Origin: Ferrovaceae bacterium
GTDB taxonomy: Bacteria > Pseudomonadota > Gammaproteobacteria > Burkholderiales > Ferrovaceae
Direction of reading: 5' to 3'
NCBI GenBank assembly: GCA_027449685.1
Contig: DAIDLC010000006.1
Span: forward strand, 1 to 64,000
Length of the DNA: 64,000 bases
In this document: piece after piece, positions 18,775 through 28,687 of the stretch
Position numbering within the stretch: position 1 is the stretch's first letter
Layout of the letters: every line of letters begins with the position of its first letter
Notes under the pieces: model-generated
Told to the model about the DNA's origin: nothing
Databases searched by the model: none
What the model saw: only the letters and a program-made list of their open reading frames with translations
Made by a program: the position numbers and the translations under genes

Positions 18775-21150
18775 ATGACGACCGAAGGCAAGACCAATCA
18801 GCCTTCTTTTTCCCCTCAGACGCGTCTCGATTCCAGCGAATTGGAGCGCGTTGTAAACGAACTGGCAACGGCTCGAAGCGAGCTGGAAACCATCCTCGCC
18901 AACGCCTGGATTGGGGTGGTTCAAGTAAATGCGCAACGGATCATTACCCGCGTCAATCGGCATTTCGAGCAGGATATTTTCGGTTACGAAGCGGGAGAAA
19001 TGGTGGGGCATTATTCCTCCATTCTCTATCCCAGTGTGGAAGATTATGAAACCATTGGCCGTCAAGCCTATCCCGCTCTGGTATCCGGAAAACCGTTTTC
19101 CATGCTCGAATGTACCTGCCGGCGCAAAGATGGCACCAACTTTCTGGCCCAGTTGGTGGGTTCGCTTACTGATCCCACTGATTACAAGAAAGGCTCGATC
19201 TGGCTATTCAGTGATATCACCGAGCAAAAGGCGGCCGAAGAGCGTTTGCAGCACACCTTGTCTGAATTGGAAATCATTTTTCAAAATCCCAATGTGGGCG
19301 TTGCTTATACTATCGACCGACAAATCATTCGTACCAATCGCACGCTGGAAAAGATTCTTAACCGTCGTTGTGATGAACTGATCGGTCAATCCACCCGCTT
19401 TCTTTATGAATCCGAAGCCGCCTACGCGGCAGCAGGAGAAAAAATCGAAGCAGCTTTTGCCGTCGGCGCCAGTTGTCGCCTGGATATTTGTACACGTGGC
19501 AAGGATGACCAGCTGCACACCTATGAACTCCATGGGTCGATAGTGGATATTGAAGATCCTCAAAAAAGAGCCATCTGGCTGTTTACAGATGTGACAGAAA
19601 TACGCCGCATGCAGGATAAGTTGCGTGAAGCCCAGGAAGCGACGGAGCGTGCAGCTGCGGAAATCCGAGAAAAAAATGAACAGATTGCCAGTCTGCTGGA
19701 TAATTCCGGGCAGGGATTTTTATTGTTTGGACCTGATCTCATTTCAAAACCTGTTTTTAGCCGCGCCTGTTTGGCCATGTTGGGCGAATCTCCCGCCGGT
19801 CGAGACGTAAGCGAGTTATTTTTTTTGGCAGATGAGGCCATGGCCGATTTTTTCAGGGCCACCATTGCTGCGGTGATGGTTCATCCCGATGCGGAAATCA
19901 GGCTTTCCATGTTGTCTTTGCTACCTGCCGAAATTCGCCGTCACGAATTGATTCTAAAGGTGGAGTACAAATATCTGGATCCTGAAAACCTCATGGTCGT
20001 GCTCACGGACAAAACGGCGGAACGACTCATGGCGGCTCAACTGGAGCAGGAGCAGCGTCGTCAGGAAATGATCGTCAAGTCCGTATCCGACTGCCACAAT
20101 TTTTTTGATGCCATTGAAGGATTCAAGACGTTTCTGGATCAAACCTTACCTCAAGCGTTATCCAGTAACGCTCCAATCTCTGTGCTCATCAATGAATTAT
20201 ATCGGGACATTCATACCTTCAAAGGTTTGTTCAATCAATTCAGCTTTCCCGAACTGCCACGACTGCTGCATGCCGCCGAGTCGGAATTATCCCATCTGCT
20301 GACTTACGGTACTGAACCGGACCGTGATGTGATCGACAGCGCCATTGCTTGCCAGCAACTTAAGGCGCAGTTTTTTAACGACATCGAGATCCTCACCGAA
20401 GCCCTGGGAGCAGACTTCATGGCCCGCGGGGAAAGCGTCAATCTCTCCTTGACCCAGGCGCATCAATTGCAACATTTGGCCCAGCAATTGTTGCGGGGTA
20501 ATTGGTGTGAGGCTGAGCTGGCGCAGATGCGGGGTTTGCTGGAAGATCTGGGTACTTTGGGCAAATTGTCACTAACGTCCGCTCTGCTGGGGTTTAATCG
20601 TCTGGTAGCACAAGTGGCTGAACGCCTGGAAAAGAAGGTCAACCCCTTGATCGTGACTAGTTCTCTGGAGGTGTTTCTCGATCCACCCACCTACCAGCCA
20701 TTTATTCGCGCTCTGTCTCATGTCTTCAGAAATGCACTTGCGCATGGTATTGAAACACCCGAAAAGCGGTGGGAGGAAGAAAAAGGCGAAGCCGGAACGA
20801 TTACCTGCCATCTCGCACGGCAGGATGAGGGTATTCTTTTGACGATCGAGGACGATGGCGCTGGTATCGATGTCAATGCGCTTCGATCGCGTCTGCTGGA
20901 TACCGGAATGTTCAGCCTGGAGCAGATGGCGGCATTCAGTGACTTTGATCTGCTACAAACCATATTTCTGGATCGCATTTCCACGCAGCAAGGGGTCAGT
21001 GAAGTGGCGGGGCGAGGTGTGGGCCTGTCCGCCGTAAGGCGTCAGACGATGGCACTGGGTGGAACAGTTGTTGTAAGCTCTGAACGAGGCCGTGGCACCC
21101 GGTTTGTGTTCAGTTTGCCTTTTACCGCACACATGATCGTGAGAGAATAA
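18775..21150 (+). CDS. PAS-rich Hpt - HATPase (CheA-like) histidine kinase
   Basis: Two or three PAS segments, LYRDIHTFKGLFNQF (Hpt), HVFRNALAHGIETPEKR, DDGAGID, GRGVGLSAVR. Confidence 0.85.
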   Translation: MTTEGKTNQPSFSPQTRLDSSELERVVNELATARSELETILANAWIGVVQVNAQRIITRVNRHFEQDIFGYEAGEMVGHYSSILYPSVEDYETIGRQAYPALVSGKPFSMLECTCRRKDGTNFLAQLVGSLTDPTDYKKGSIWLFSDITEQKAAEERLQHTLSELEIIFQNPNVGVAYTIDRQIIRTNRTLEKILNRRCDELIGQSTRFLYESEAAYAAAGEKIEAAFAVGASCRLDICTRGKDDQLHTYELHGSIVDIEDPQKRAIWLFTDVTEIRRMQDKLREAQEATERAAAEIREKNEQIASLLDNSGQGFLLFGPDLISKPVFSRACLAMLGESPAGRDVSELFFLADEAMADFFRATIAAVMVHPDAEIRLSMLSLLPAEIRRHELILKVEYKYLDPENLMVVLTDKTAERLMAAQLEQEQRRQEMIVKSVSDCHNFFDAIEGFKTFLDQTLPQALSSNAPISVLINELYRDIHTFKGLFNQFSFPELPRLLHAAESELSHLLTYGTEPDRDVIDSAIACQQLKAQFFNDIEILTEALGADFMARGESVNLSLTQAHQLQHLAQQLLRGNWCEAELAQMRGLLEDLGTLGKLSLTSALLGFNRLVAQVAERLEKKVNPLIVTSSLEVFLDPPTYQPFIRALSHVFRNALAHGIETPEKRWEEEKGEAGTITCHLARQDEGILLTIEDDGAGIDVNALRSRLLDTGMFSLEQMAAFSDFDLLQTIFLDRISTQQGVSEVAGRGVGLSAVRRQTMALGGTVVVSSERGRGTRFVFSLPFTAHMIVRE

Positions 21151-21154
21151 GCCC

Positions 21155-21685
21155 ATGCATAAATCTTCTCCAATTATCGACGTGGCAGTGGTCATGCAAT
21201 CCGTGATCAATAAATCCCGTGCGTATTTCGATAGTGAATTTGGCATTGCGCTTACCGAGACATCCAGTAACGCCGGAGCTTTGAATCTGCTGAAATTACT
21301 GGACATGACGGCAATCATCGGCCTTGGCGGGGGCGTCAATTTGCTGGTGGCCTTCAGCTTTGACTACAGTCAAATCAATTTTTTGTACCAACGAATGACG
21401 GCCGAATTCGAGGTTAAAGCCGAGGAAGTGGATACGTTTCGTGAGGCGACTGCGGGGGAAGTGGTCAATACCATCCTGGGGCATTGCACCGTGGATTTCC
21501 CCCAGGTGAATGGGCATGCCATTACCTTGACGCCGCCAATTATCATCGAACAGGTCAAGTGCATTCACCGCATGAAAAACGCCATGTTTCATTCGCAATC
21601 CTTAAAGAGCGACTATGGCTGCATGGACATCAATCTGGTGGGGCCCTGCGATATTTTCACCCCAAATCTGGACTATCTGAAGTGA
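21155..21685 (+). CDS. CheX-like chemotaxis phosphatase family protein
   Basis: VDTFREATAGEVVNTILGHC (E..N) and CheX-like length and arrangement between kinase and CheY. Confidence 0.6.
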   Translation: MHKSSPIIDVAVVMQSVINKSRAYFDSEFGIALTETSSNAGALNLLKLLDMTAIIGLGGGVNLLVAFSFDYSQINFLYQRMTAEFEVKAEEVDTFREATAGEVVNTILGHCTVDFPQVNGHAITLTPPIIIEQVKCIHRMKNAMFHSQSLKSDYGCMDINLVGPCDIFTPNLDYLK

Positions 21686-21692
21686 GAACACC

Positions 21693-22127
21693 ATGGAATC
21701 TCTAAAAATTCTTGTGGTTGATGATTCGCCCATCATCGTCAGAAAATTGATCCTGTTGCTGGAAGAACTCGGGCATGATGTGATTCATACGGCAGCCACA
21801 GGGGCCGAGGCCATCGTGGCCTATAAACAGTGCAAGCCCGACATGATCACGATGGACATCACCATGCCAGATATGGATGGAATCCAGGCCACCCGCCTCA
21901 TCATGCAACAACACCCGCACGCCAAAATCATCATGATTACCTCCCACGGGCAGGAGAAAATGGTTTTGGAAGCCTTGAAGGCAGGCGCGCGCGGATACGT
22001 TTTAAAACCCTTTCAAAAAGACAAGGTTCAAGAAGTCATTCAGAAGGCCTGCAGCCGAGTCGTCATCAAGGAAAAACTGCAGACCGAAATCGAGCAACGC
22101 ACAGCCGACCGGCAAGAACGCCCATAG
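21693..22127 (+). CDS. CheY-like response regulator
   Basis: KILVVDDSPIIVRKL, MITMDITMPDMDGIQ, GYVLKPF. Confidence 0.93.
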   Translation: MESLKILVVDDSPIIVRKLILLLEELGHDVIHTAATGAEAIVAYKQCKPDMITMDITMPDMDGIQATRLIMQQHPHAKIIMITSHGQEKMVLEALKAGARGYVLKPFQKDKVQEVIQKACSRVVIKEKLQTEIEQRTADRQERP

Positions 22128-22193
22128 GAATAGCCCTGGCTGCTACCGCGCTGACCAAATACCCACCAAGACACTACTCCCAGGGACTTGCAG

Positions 22194-22604
22194 ATGAGCC
22201 GCTTTGAATCCACTTACCTGATCCGGGAAACGCATATCGACATTTTTGGGCATGTCAACAATGCCACGTATCTGCAGATTTTTGAAGAGTCGAGATGGGA
22301 TTACCTGACTGCTCACGGATATGGGTTGACACAAATTCAACATTTCAAGAAAGGCCCGGTGATGCTGGAGTGTCGCATCAGATTTCTCAAGGAACTCCAT
22401 GCCCGGGATGAAATTATTCTTACACTGGAAAACGCCACGACCGAATCCAAAGCCCAGCAGAAAGTCTTCCAGCTACGTCAGCAGATGATCGACTCACAAG
22501 GCGAACTGGCCTGCGATGCAGTGTTTAGTTATGGCTTGTTTGATATTCACACCCGGCGCTTGATTGAACCGACCTACGAATGGAAAATGGCCATGGGAAT
22601 CTGA
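22194..22604 (+). CDS. Acyl-CoA thioesterase (4HBT, YbgC/FadM-like)
   Basis: HIDIFGHVNNATYLQIFEESRWDYL hot-dog fold motif. Confidence 0.8.
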   Translation: MSRFESTYLIRETHIDIFGHVNNATYLQIFEESRWDYLTAHGYGLTQIQHFKKGPVMLECRIRFLKELHARDEIILTLENATTESKAQQKVFQLRQQMIDSQGELACDAVFSYGLFDIHTRRLIEPTYEWKMAMGI

Positions 22605-22724
22605 TGAACGGTGGCGGATCATCATTTTCCGTGTGCAGTGCCAGGCCAAGAGGTACATGGCGGTTGGACCAATACACCATTGTTGGGGCGTGAAAATATT
22701 CCGAAAGCATGGTAGCCTGATCCC

Positions 22725-23234
22725 ATGGGAGATCAGGACGCCGCTATTTTTACCACTCGCCATCATTTCCACTGCAACGCCTGTGGAAATCCGCGAACCC
22801 TCGTTAGCCGCTGCTGCGCCCATTGTGGCAGTGAGGAGCCACCGCACTGCAATGTAAACTATTTACTGGTCAATCTGGAGCTGCAGCATCCCACTTCCGA
22901 GCAGGCCCTCACTTACTTGGACCAGCATATTCATGCGGCGCTTCTGGTAGGCCTGAAGATTCTTTTGGTGCTGCATGGTTATGGATCCTCGGGTATGGGA
23001 GGGAAAATCCGTCAGCTGGTACGCCAGGAATTACACGCCAACCGCTGGGCGGATTGTGTACGCGATTTCATCGCCTGCGAAGCACTCAAAAACCGTGCCG
23101 AACTGGCACGTCGCTTGCCGCTTCCTGAGCCCCAACTGGATGCCTTGATCGCTCAGGGCGTTCTCAATAACTCGGGCTGCACCATGCTGTTGATGTACCG
23201 CTCACGTCTTTTGCGCAGTGCTGATGGGGGCTGA
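22725..23234 (+). CDS. Zinc-ribbon plus Smr domain protein
   Basis: HCNACGNPRTLVSRCCAHCG zinc ribbon; LDQHIHAALLVGLKILLVLHGYGSSGMGGKIRQLVRQEL Smr core. Confidence 0.65.
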   Translation: MGDQDAAIFTTRHHFHCNACGNPRTLVSRCCAHCGSEEPPHCNVNYLLVNLELQHPTSEQALTYLDQHIHAALLVGLKILLVLHGYGSSGMGGKIRQLVRQELHANRWADCVRDFIACEALKNRAELARRLPLPEPQLDALIAQGVLNNSGCTMLLMYRSRLLRSADGG

Positions 23235-23437
23235 AACCAGGTTGCGGATGAGGCCATTGATATCACTATGGTGGGTGTTGAGGTTTGTGACCGACGCCTT
23301 TGCTGCGCTGCAAAAAATGAACGCAATCGTCTCCCAATGAAAGCGGTGCCGAAGCTTGCTTGGTCGCTGAAATCCCTGTAGGGTGCAACTGTTGCCATCA
23401 TCGATTGACTGCGCTTCAAAAGAATCAAGGGCCCGCA

Positions 23438-24985
23438 ATGGACCATATATCTGTGCACAATTCACTCGGCCTGTTCCAGAACATCCTGGATCACCTCCCG
23501 CTGCGGGTCTTCTGGAAGGACACCGATTCCCGCTATCTGGGCTGTAACCACCTGTTTGCAAGGGATGCAGGGTTTTCCTGTCCTGAAGAGCTGATCGGTA
23601 AAACGGATCAGGATATGGGTTGGAAAGATCAGCAGGCCCGCTATCGGGCCGATGATCGACAGGTGATGGAATCGGAGGCTCCCAGACAGGACTATCTGGA
23701 ACCTCAAACGACTCCGCAAGGAGAAACGCTCTGGTTACGGACTTCCAAGTTCCCCTTGCGGGACGCTTCGCAGGCCATCATCGGTGTGGTCGGCTTTTAC
23801 GAAGACGTTACGGCGCAACGTCAGGCCGATGAAACCCATCAACGCGTGGCGCGTGCACTGGATTTGCTCACCAAAGCCAATCTGGCGCTGATTCATTCGA
23901 AGCAAGAACAGGAATTGTTCGCCGAAATTTCTCGACTTTGCGTGGATGCGGGGGGGTACCTCATGGCCTGGGTGGGTGTGGCTGAGCACGATGCGGCCAA
24001 AACCATACGCCCGGTGGGCCAATCCGGATTCGAAGAAGGGTATCTGGATACGGTGCAGATTACCTGGTCGGATGCACCATCCGGCCAAGGCCCCACGGGC
24101 ACGGCCCTGCGCACCGGAAAAACCATCGTCAATCAGAACTGCAGGACGAACCCGGCCATGGCTCCCTGGCGTGAAGCCGCAATCAAGCGCGGGTATCAGT
24201 CCAGTATTGCGCTGCCCCTGGCTTATCAAGGAACGGCCTGGGGGACTTTGACCGTCTATGCGGCGGCGCCCGATGCTTTTGCTGTCGAAGAAGTGATGCT
24301 GTTGCAGGAGTTGGCCAATAATCTGACTTATGGGGTAGCTGCGCTGCGCATGCGTGCAGAGCACGATCGGGTAGTGGTGGAACAATTGGCCCAGGAGCGC
24401 ATTCTGCGCCAAAGTTTTGGGGACTCCATCAAAGCCATTGCCAATACCATCGAAGCCCGCGATCCTTATACCTCGGGGCACAATGCCCGCGTCAGCCAGT
24501 TGTCCATCGCCATTGCCCGTGACATGGGGTTGCCGGAGGATACGGTGTTCGGCATCGGCCTTGCCGCCAGCATTCATGATCTGGGAAAAATCAGCATCCC
24601 CTCGGAGTTGCTGTCAAAACCGGGTCGCTTGACGGAGATAGAGTACATGCTGGTCAAAGACCACGCACAATCCGGCTACGACATCATCAAGGGCATTACC
24701 TTCCCATGGTCCATTGCCACCATGGTGTGGCAGCATCACGAACGCATGGATGGTTCGGGTTACCCCAGGGGCCTCAAAGGCGAGCAAATTTTGTTGGGCT
24801 CACGTATTCTTGCGGTGGCTGACGTGGTGGAATCCATGTCCTCCAACCGTCCGTATCGTCCGGCTCTGGGAATTGCAGCCGCTTTGCATGAAGTTGAACG
24901 GGGTCGCGGCACGCACTATGATGCCGCCGTGGTGGATGCCTGTTTGGGGCTATTTCGCCACAAGGGCTTTACGTTTGCTGTGTAA
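23438..24985 (+). CDS. PAS - GAF - HD-GYP c-di-GMP phosphodiesterase
   Basis: ASIHDLGKI, HHERMDGSGYPRGLKGEQI, HD-GYP motifs; upstream PAS and GAF. Confidence 0.92.
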   Translation: MDHISVHNSLGLFQNILDHLPLRVFWKDTDSRYLGCNHLFARDAGFSCPEELIGKTDQDMGWKDQQARYRADDRQVMESEAPRQDYLEPQTTPQGETLWLRTSKFPLRDASQAIIGVVGFYEDVTAQRQADETHQRVARALDLLTKANLALIHSKQEQELFAEISRLCVDAGGYLMAWVGVAEHDAAKTIRPVGQSGFEEGYLDTVQITWSDAPSGQGPTGTALRTGKTIVNQNCRTNPAMAPWREAAIKRGYQSSIALPLAYQGTAWGTLTVYAAAPDAFAVEEVMLLQELANNLTYGVAALRMRAEHDRVVVEQLAQERILRQSFGDSIKAIANTIEARDPYTSGHNARVSQLSIAIARDMGLPEDTVFGIGLAASIHDLGKISIPSELLSKPGRLTEIEYMLVKDHAQSGYDIIKGITFPWSIATMVWQHHERMDGSGYPRGLKGEQILLGSRILAVADVVESMSSNRPYRPALGIAAALHEVERGRGTHYDAAVVDACLGLFRHKGFTFAV

Positions 24986-25138
24986 CCTTACTCGGCCAGT
25001 TCGCCCAGGCGTTATTGCCTGCGTACCCTGCCGTTGTGGAGGCTTCAGAGTCACCAGGGCTTTATCCGCATGCCACCCCCGATCCTCCGGGAGTTGAACC
25101 GTCATGCTTAACCCGATTTCACAACCAAGGATTCGAAC

Positions 25139-25546
25139 ATGTCACTAACCAAGGGATTTAAACAACTGATTGCCGAAGCCCGGGCAAAGATTACCACCTT
25201 GACACTCGCACAGGCCCGCTCGAAATTTGACGACCCAAACGTGGTGTTTGTGGATATTCGTGATGTTCGGGAACTGGAACGTGAGGGGATGATTCCCGGT
25301 GCATTTCATGCACCGCGCGGCATGTTGGAGTTTTGGGTGGATCCTGATAGTCCCTACTTTCGGGACATCTTTGGCTCGGGTAAGGAATTTGTCCTCTATT
25401 GTGCCTCTGCGTGGCGCTCCAGTTTGGCAACAGCCCAACTGCAAGAAATGGGATTGAGTCCCGTGTGCCATGTGGAAGGCGGGTTCAAGGCCTGGAAGGA
25501 GGCCGGCTTTCCGGTGGCAGAAAAACCCCAGCATCAGCACCCCTGA
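25139..25546 (+). CDS. Rhodanese-like domain protein
   Basis: VVFVDIRDVRELEREGMIPGAFHAPRG; YCASAWRSS active-site loop. Confidence 0.88.
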   Translation: MSLTKGFKQLIAEARAKITTLTLAQARSKFDDPNVVFVDIRDVRELEREGMIPGAFHAPRGMLEFWVDPDSPYFRDIFGSGKEFVLYCASAWRSSLATAQLQEMGLSPVCHVEGGFKAWKEAGFPVAEKPQHQHP

Positions 25547-25617
25547 GCGACTACCAGCGCTTAGCTGTTCGCCACCACACGCCGGGCCAGCCGGATTGGC
25601 CCGGAAGAAAGACCCCT

Positions 25618-26184
25618 TCAGTACATCCAGGGATAAAAACCGGGCGTCATCATCCAGGGGTCGAATCCTGGGCCATAAAACCCCATGGGGTAGTCGGGAA
25701 CAGGTTGACGTTTAGGCCACAGGAAGAGCGTGTCCACAGCCAAACGGGGGAAAATATAATCAGATTTTCCAACCTTCCCAAAGGTTGGCGTCTGGACGGT
25801 TCCCGTAAAAGTGATTTCTCTTGCTGGCCGGTAAATTTCCGGGTCGTAAAACCCACTGGCGCAGGCAATGAAACGTCCGTTGGTGTGATCGGAATCTTCG
25901 GGGCGGGCCTCGGCATCCAGGGGACGACTGACGATTTGAAAACAGGTCTCGTTTTTTTCCGTATTGTCGATGCTGGCAATGGTTCCTCCCCAGCGTACGG
26001 ATTTGCCCAAGGTGTCTGGTTGGCTTTGGGCCAGATGCGGGGTGATGGGCGCGAAGTTGTTGCCGGCCAATGGGCCTGGAGGCAAGGTCGTACAGGCGCT
26101 CACACTCAGAGCCAGCAGGAGTGCGGAAAATTGGGAATGAAGCCTGGCTGGGTTTGGAAACATCCTGATCCGTTGGGTTTTCAT
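25618..26184 (-). CDS. slp: Slp family outer membrane lipoprotein
   Basis: Lipobox LSVSACTTLPP; GKSVRWGGTIASIDNTEKNETCFQIVSRPL. Confidence 0.75.
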   Translation of the reverse strand: MKTQRIRMFPNPARLHSQFSALLLALSVSACTTLPPGPLAGNNFAPITPHLAQSQPDTLGKSVRWGGTIASIDNTEKNETCFQIVSRPLDAEARPEDSDHTNGRFIACASGFYDPEIYRPAREITFTGTVQTPTFGKVGKSDYIFPRLAVDTLFLWPKRQPVPDYPMGFYGPGFDPWMMTPGFYPWMY

Positions 26185-26452
26185 GGTGCAAAGACCTCTC
26201 GCTGTGGATACTGGCCTGCTGCTCGGTTGCTTAGGGCTTGTCGCGGTGACGCATTTTTCATTACTTTTGAGTGTGGTAATCGGCCCTTCCGGCCGCAAGA
26301 CGCTTAAAAGAAACACAGGGAGACACATTGTGTTTCTGGAGAGTATATTCGCAAAAATGCTATGTGTCGGTGGCCCTTTTTCTGCCAGCATGAATCGCTC
26401 CATTACGTAGGGACATCCGGCCGATCGCTGGTGGAACAGGCCGGGTAAAAAC

Positions 26453-27706
26453 TCATGCGATCCGGTGTTTCTTGCTTGTCTCAAGAAGAGCCGCCAGTAC
26501 GGCCGCACCTTGGAGCGCCACGATGCATAAAAAAACGGCCATATAGTGGTGATGATCCATGAGGGGACCGACCCATAGGGGCGTCATGGAAATCCCAGCA
26601 TCCTGCCCAGCATACACAAAGCCGTAAACGCAACTTTGGCAATCGGTGACCCGCTTGTTATTAGCCGCAAACCGTGCCATCAGATGCCGGAACGGTCCGG
26701 CAACGCCCATGGAAAAGCCCATGCAGGGCAACAGGATGAAGATCAACCAGGGTGGCAGCAATTCAGAGGCCAAAAACAGGGCCAGAATGGCCGAGACGGA
26801 CAGGGAAAAGGCCACGGGTTTTTGATGAGCAACCTGTTTGCTGGCCAGGAACCCCCCCGCGATGACCCCCGCCCCGTTACCTACCAGATAAATCGCCATG
26901 CAGATGGAAGCTGTGTTGATGCTCAAGCCATAATAATGCTTGAGTAAGGGAATGGCGTAATTCTGGAGCGTTCCAAATGCGGCATTGGACAAAAAGAAAT
27001 AAGCAAAGCTGAACCAGACCACGGGATTGCTCAAAAAAGAAAAGCGTTTTCCGGGAATGGCGACGGGGTTCTGGTGGGTGTCGGGAGACTGATCCACGCG
27101 AATCAATTGGTGTTTCCAAATCAGTCCCAGCAACACAACAGCCACCAGCAAGGCCGCAAACAGTCCGGCATCATGCCAGTTGGACTTGTTGCTGATGGCA
27201 ATGACCAGCAGTGGCGCCATGGCCCAGCCGATAATGCCGGCAATGCTATGGATTGAGAAAGCGTGTCCCAGGTTAGCCGGGTTGATCCGGAAATTGATGA
27301 TGGAATAATTCACGGGATGGATGACTGCGTTTCCCAATCCAGAAAATATCACCGATAACAGCAGCAAAGGATAGCCTGTTGCCCAGTAGATCGACAGACC
27401 AGAGCCGATGAGTAGGCACATTCCCACGTAAAGGACCCGAACCGGTCCAAAGCGATGGACCACGAATCCGCTCGCGAATTGCCCGCACCCGGAGACGATA
27501 AAGAAGACGGTCATTAACAGCCCCAGCGTGGTATAGGACAAGTGAAGCTCGGTGACCAAAAGAGGAAACAGCGGGGGCAGCAATAAATGAAAAAAATGCG
27601 TCAGGCCATGAGCGACCGAGACTATGGTAATGGTTTTGAAGTCATCTTGAAGGGAGTAGGTTCGGTGATCTAACGGCGTTGAAACAGGATGGGGACTTGT
27701 TGGCAT
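26453..27706 (-). CDS. MFS transporter, fosmidomycin resistance-like
   Basis: 12-TM protein; HGLTHFFHLLLPPLFPLL, VHRFGPVRVL. Confidence 0.85.
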   Translation of the reverse strand: MPTSPHPVSTPLDHRTYSLQDDFKTITIVSVAHGLTHFFHLLLPPLFPLLVTELHLSYTTLGLLMTVFFIVSGCGQFASGFVVHRFGPVRVLYVGMCLLIGSGLSIYWATGYPLLLLSVIFSGLGNAVIHPVNYSIINFRINPANLGHAFSIHSIAGIIGWAMAPLLVIAISNKSNWHDAGLFAALLVAVVLLGLIWKHQLIRVDQSPDTHQNPVAIPGKRFSFLSNPVVWFSFAYFFLSNAAFGTLQNYAIPLLKHYYGLSINTASICMAIYLVGNGAGVIAGGFLASKQVAHQKPVAFSLSVSAILALFLASELLPPWLIFILLPCMGFSMGVAGPFRHLMARFAANNKRVTDCQSCVYGFVYAGQDAGISMTPLWVGPLMDHHHYMAVFLCIVALQGAAVLAALLETSKKHRIA

Positions 27707-27826
27707 AGACGCTGAAACAGATAAAATGGTCGAGACGTCATGATGCGGATATTGATGTGTGGAGGTGTTTTTTTTTGTAAGAAGCCGTACCTGGCCTGCG
27801 GTTTTCCCTGGCGATGGAAACGGCCT

Positions 27827-28522
27827 TCAGGAAATCAAACGCGCGAGCGTAAAGGCGGCGGCAGCCGCTGCGCCGCCAATGAGTAAGGTCTGGACGGCGC
27901 TTTTCAAGCGTGGGGTTCCTGTAAACCCGCCTTTGAAAAAGCCAAAGAGGGCCAGAGCCGACAACGTAAACAGCGTGGAGTAGGGTAGCGCCGTGGATAC
28001 GGTGGCAGTCAGAAAATAAGGCAGAATGGGAATCAGTCCGCCGGCAATATAGGCGCTGGCGATGGTCACGGCACTACGAGTGGCGCGCCCCGATTCGGGC
28101 TGCTCCAGACCAAGCTCGAAGCGCATCATGAAACGGACCCAGGCATCGCGATCCTGGCGCAGGGCAGAAATCACCGGGGCGCATTGCGCTTCCGTCACCC
28201 CATAAGCTTCAAAGACTTCCACGACTTCAGCGGCTTCTTGCTCGGGGATGGTTTGAATCTCCTGATATTCGCGTTGTAATTCGTGTGCATAATGCTCGGC
28301 ATCGCCGCGCGCGGCAAGAAATCCTCCCAACCCCATGGCGATGGCTCCGGCGGCGATTTCCGCCATGCCCGCCGTGGTGATGATGTGGCTGGAATCCACG
28401 GCTCCAGACAAACCCGCCGCCAAGGCGAAGGGCACGGTCAGCCCGTCGGACATGCCAATGACCACATCCCGAATGGTTTCGGAGGCGCGAAAATGTTTTT
28501 CGAGATGGGGGGTTTGTGGCAT
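27827..28522 (-). CDS. VIT1/CCC1 family Fe/Mn transporter
   Basis: IRDVVIGMSDGLTVPFALAAGLSGA, GAIAMGLGGFLAARGDAEHY. Confidence 0.92.
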   Translation of the reverse strand: MPQTPHLEKHFRASETIRDVVIGMSDGLTVPFALAAGLSGAVDSSHIITTAGMAEIAAGAIAMGLGGFLAARGDAEHYAHELQREYQEIQTIPEQEAAEVVEVFEAYGVTEAQCAPVISALRQDRDAWVRFMMRFELGLEQPESGRATRSAVTIASAYIAGGLIPILPYFLTATVSTALPYSTLFTLSALALFGFFKGGFTGTPRLKSAVQTLLIGGAAAAAAFTLARLIS

Positions 28523-28687
28523 GGGCAGGACGTGAGAAGAAGATTGCTAATTGTGTCAGAATAGCAGACATGATACCTACTGTCGCAGGCCGCGTTCATG
28601 AAATCCTGGTGTGCCTTGAGCGGTACGAATCGGATGCGTTGTAAATAGGCTTACTTCCGAACCAAGTGACGATGGGAAAACCAAACA

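Noticed and set aside
23735-24577. 280-aa minus-strand ORF
   Set aside because: Antisense to the PAS-GAF-HD-GYP gene
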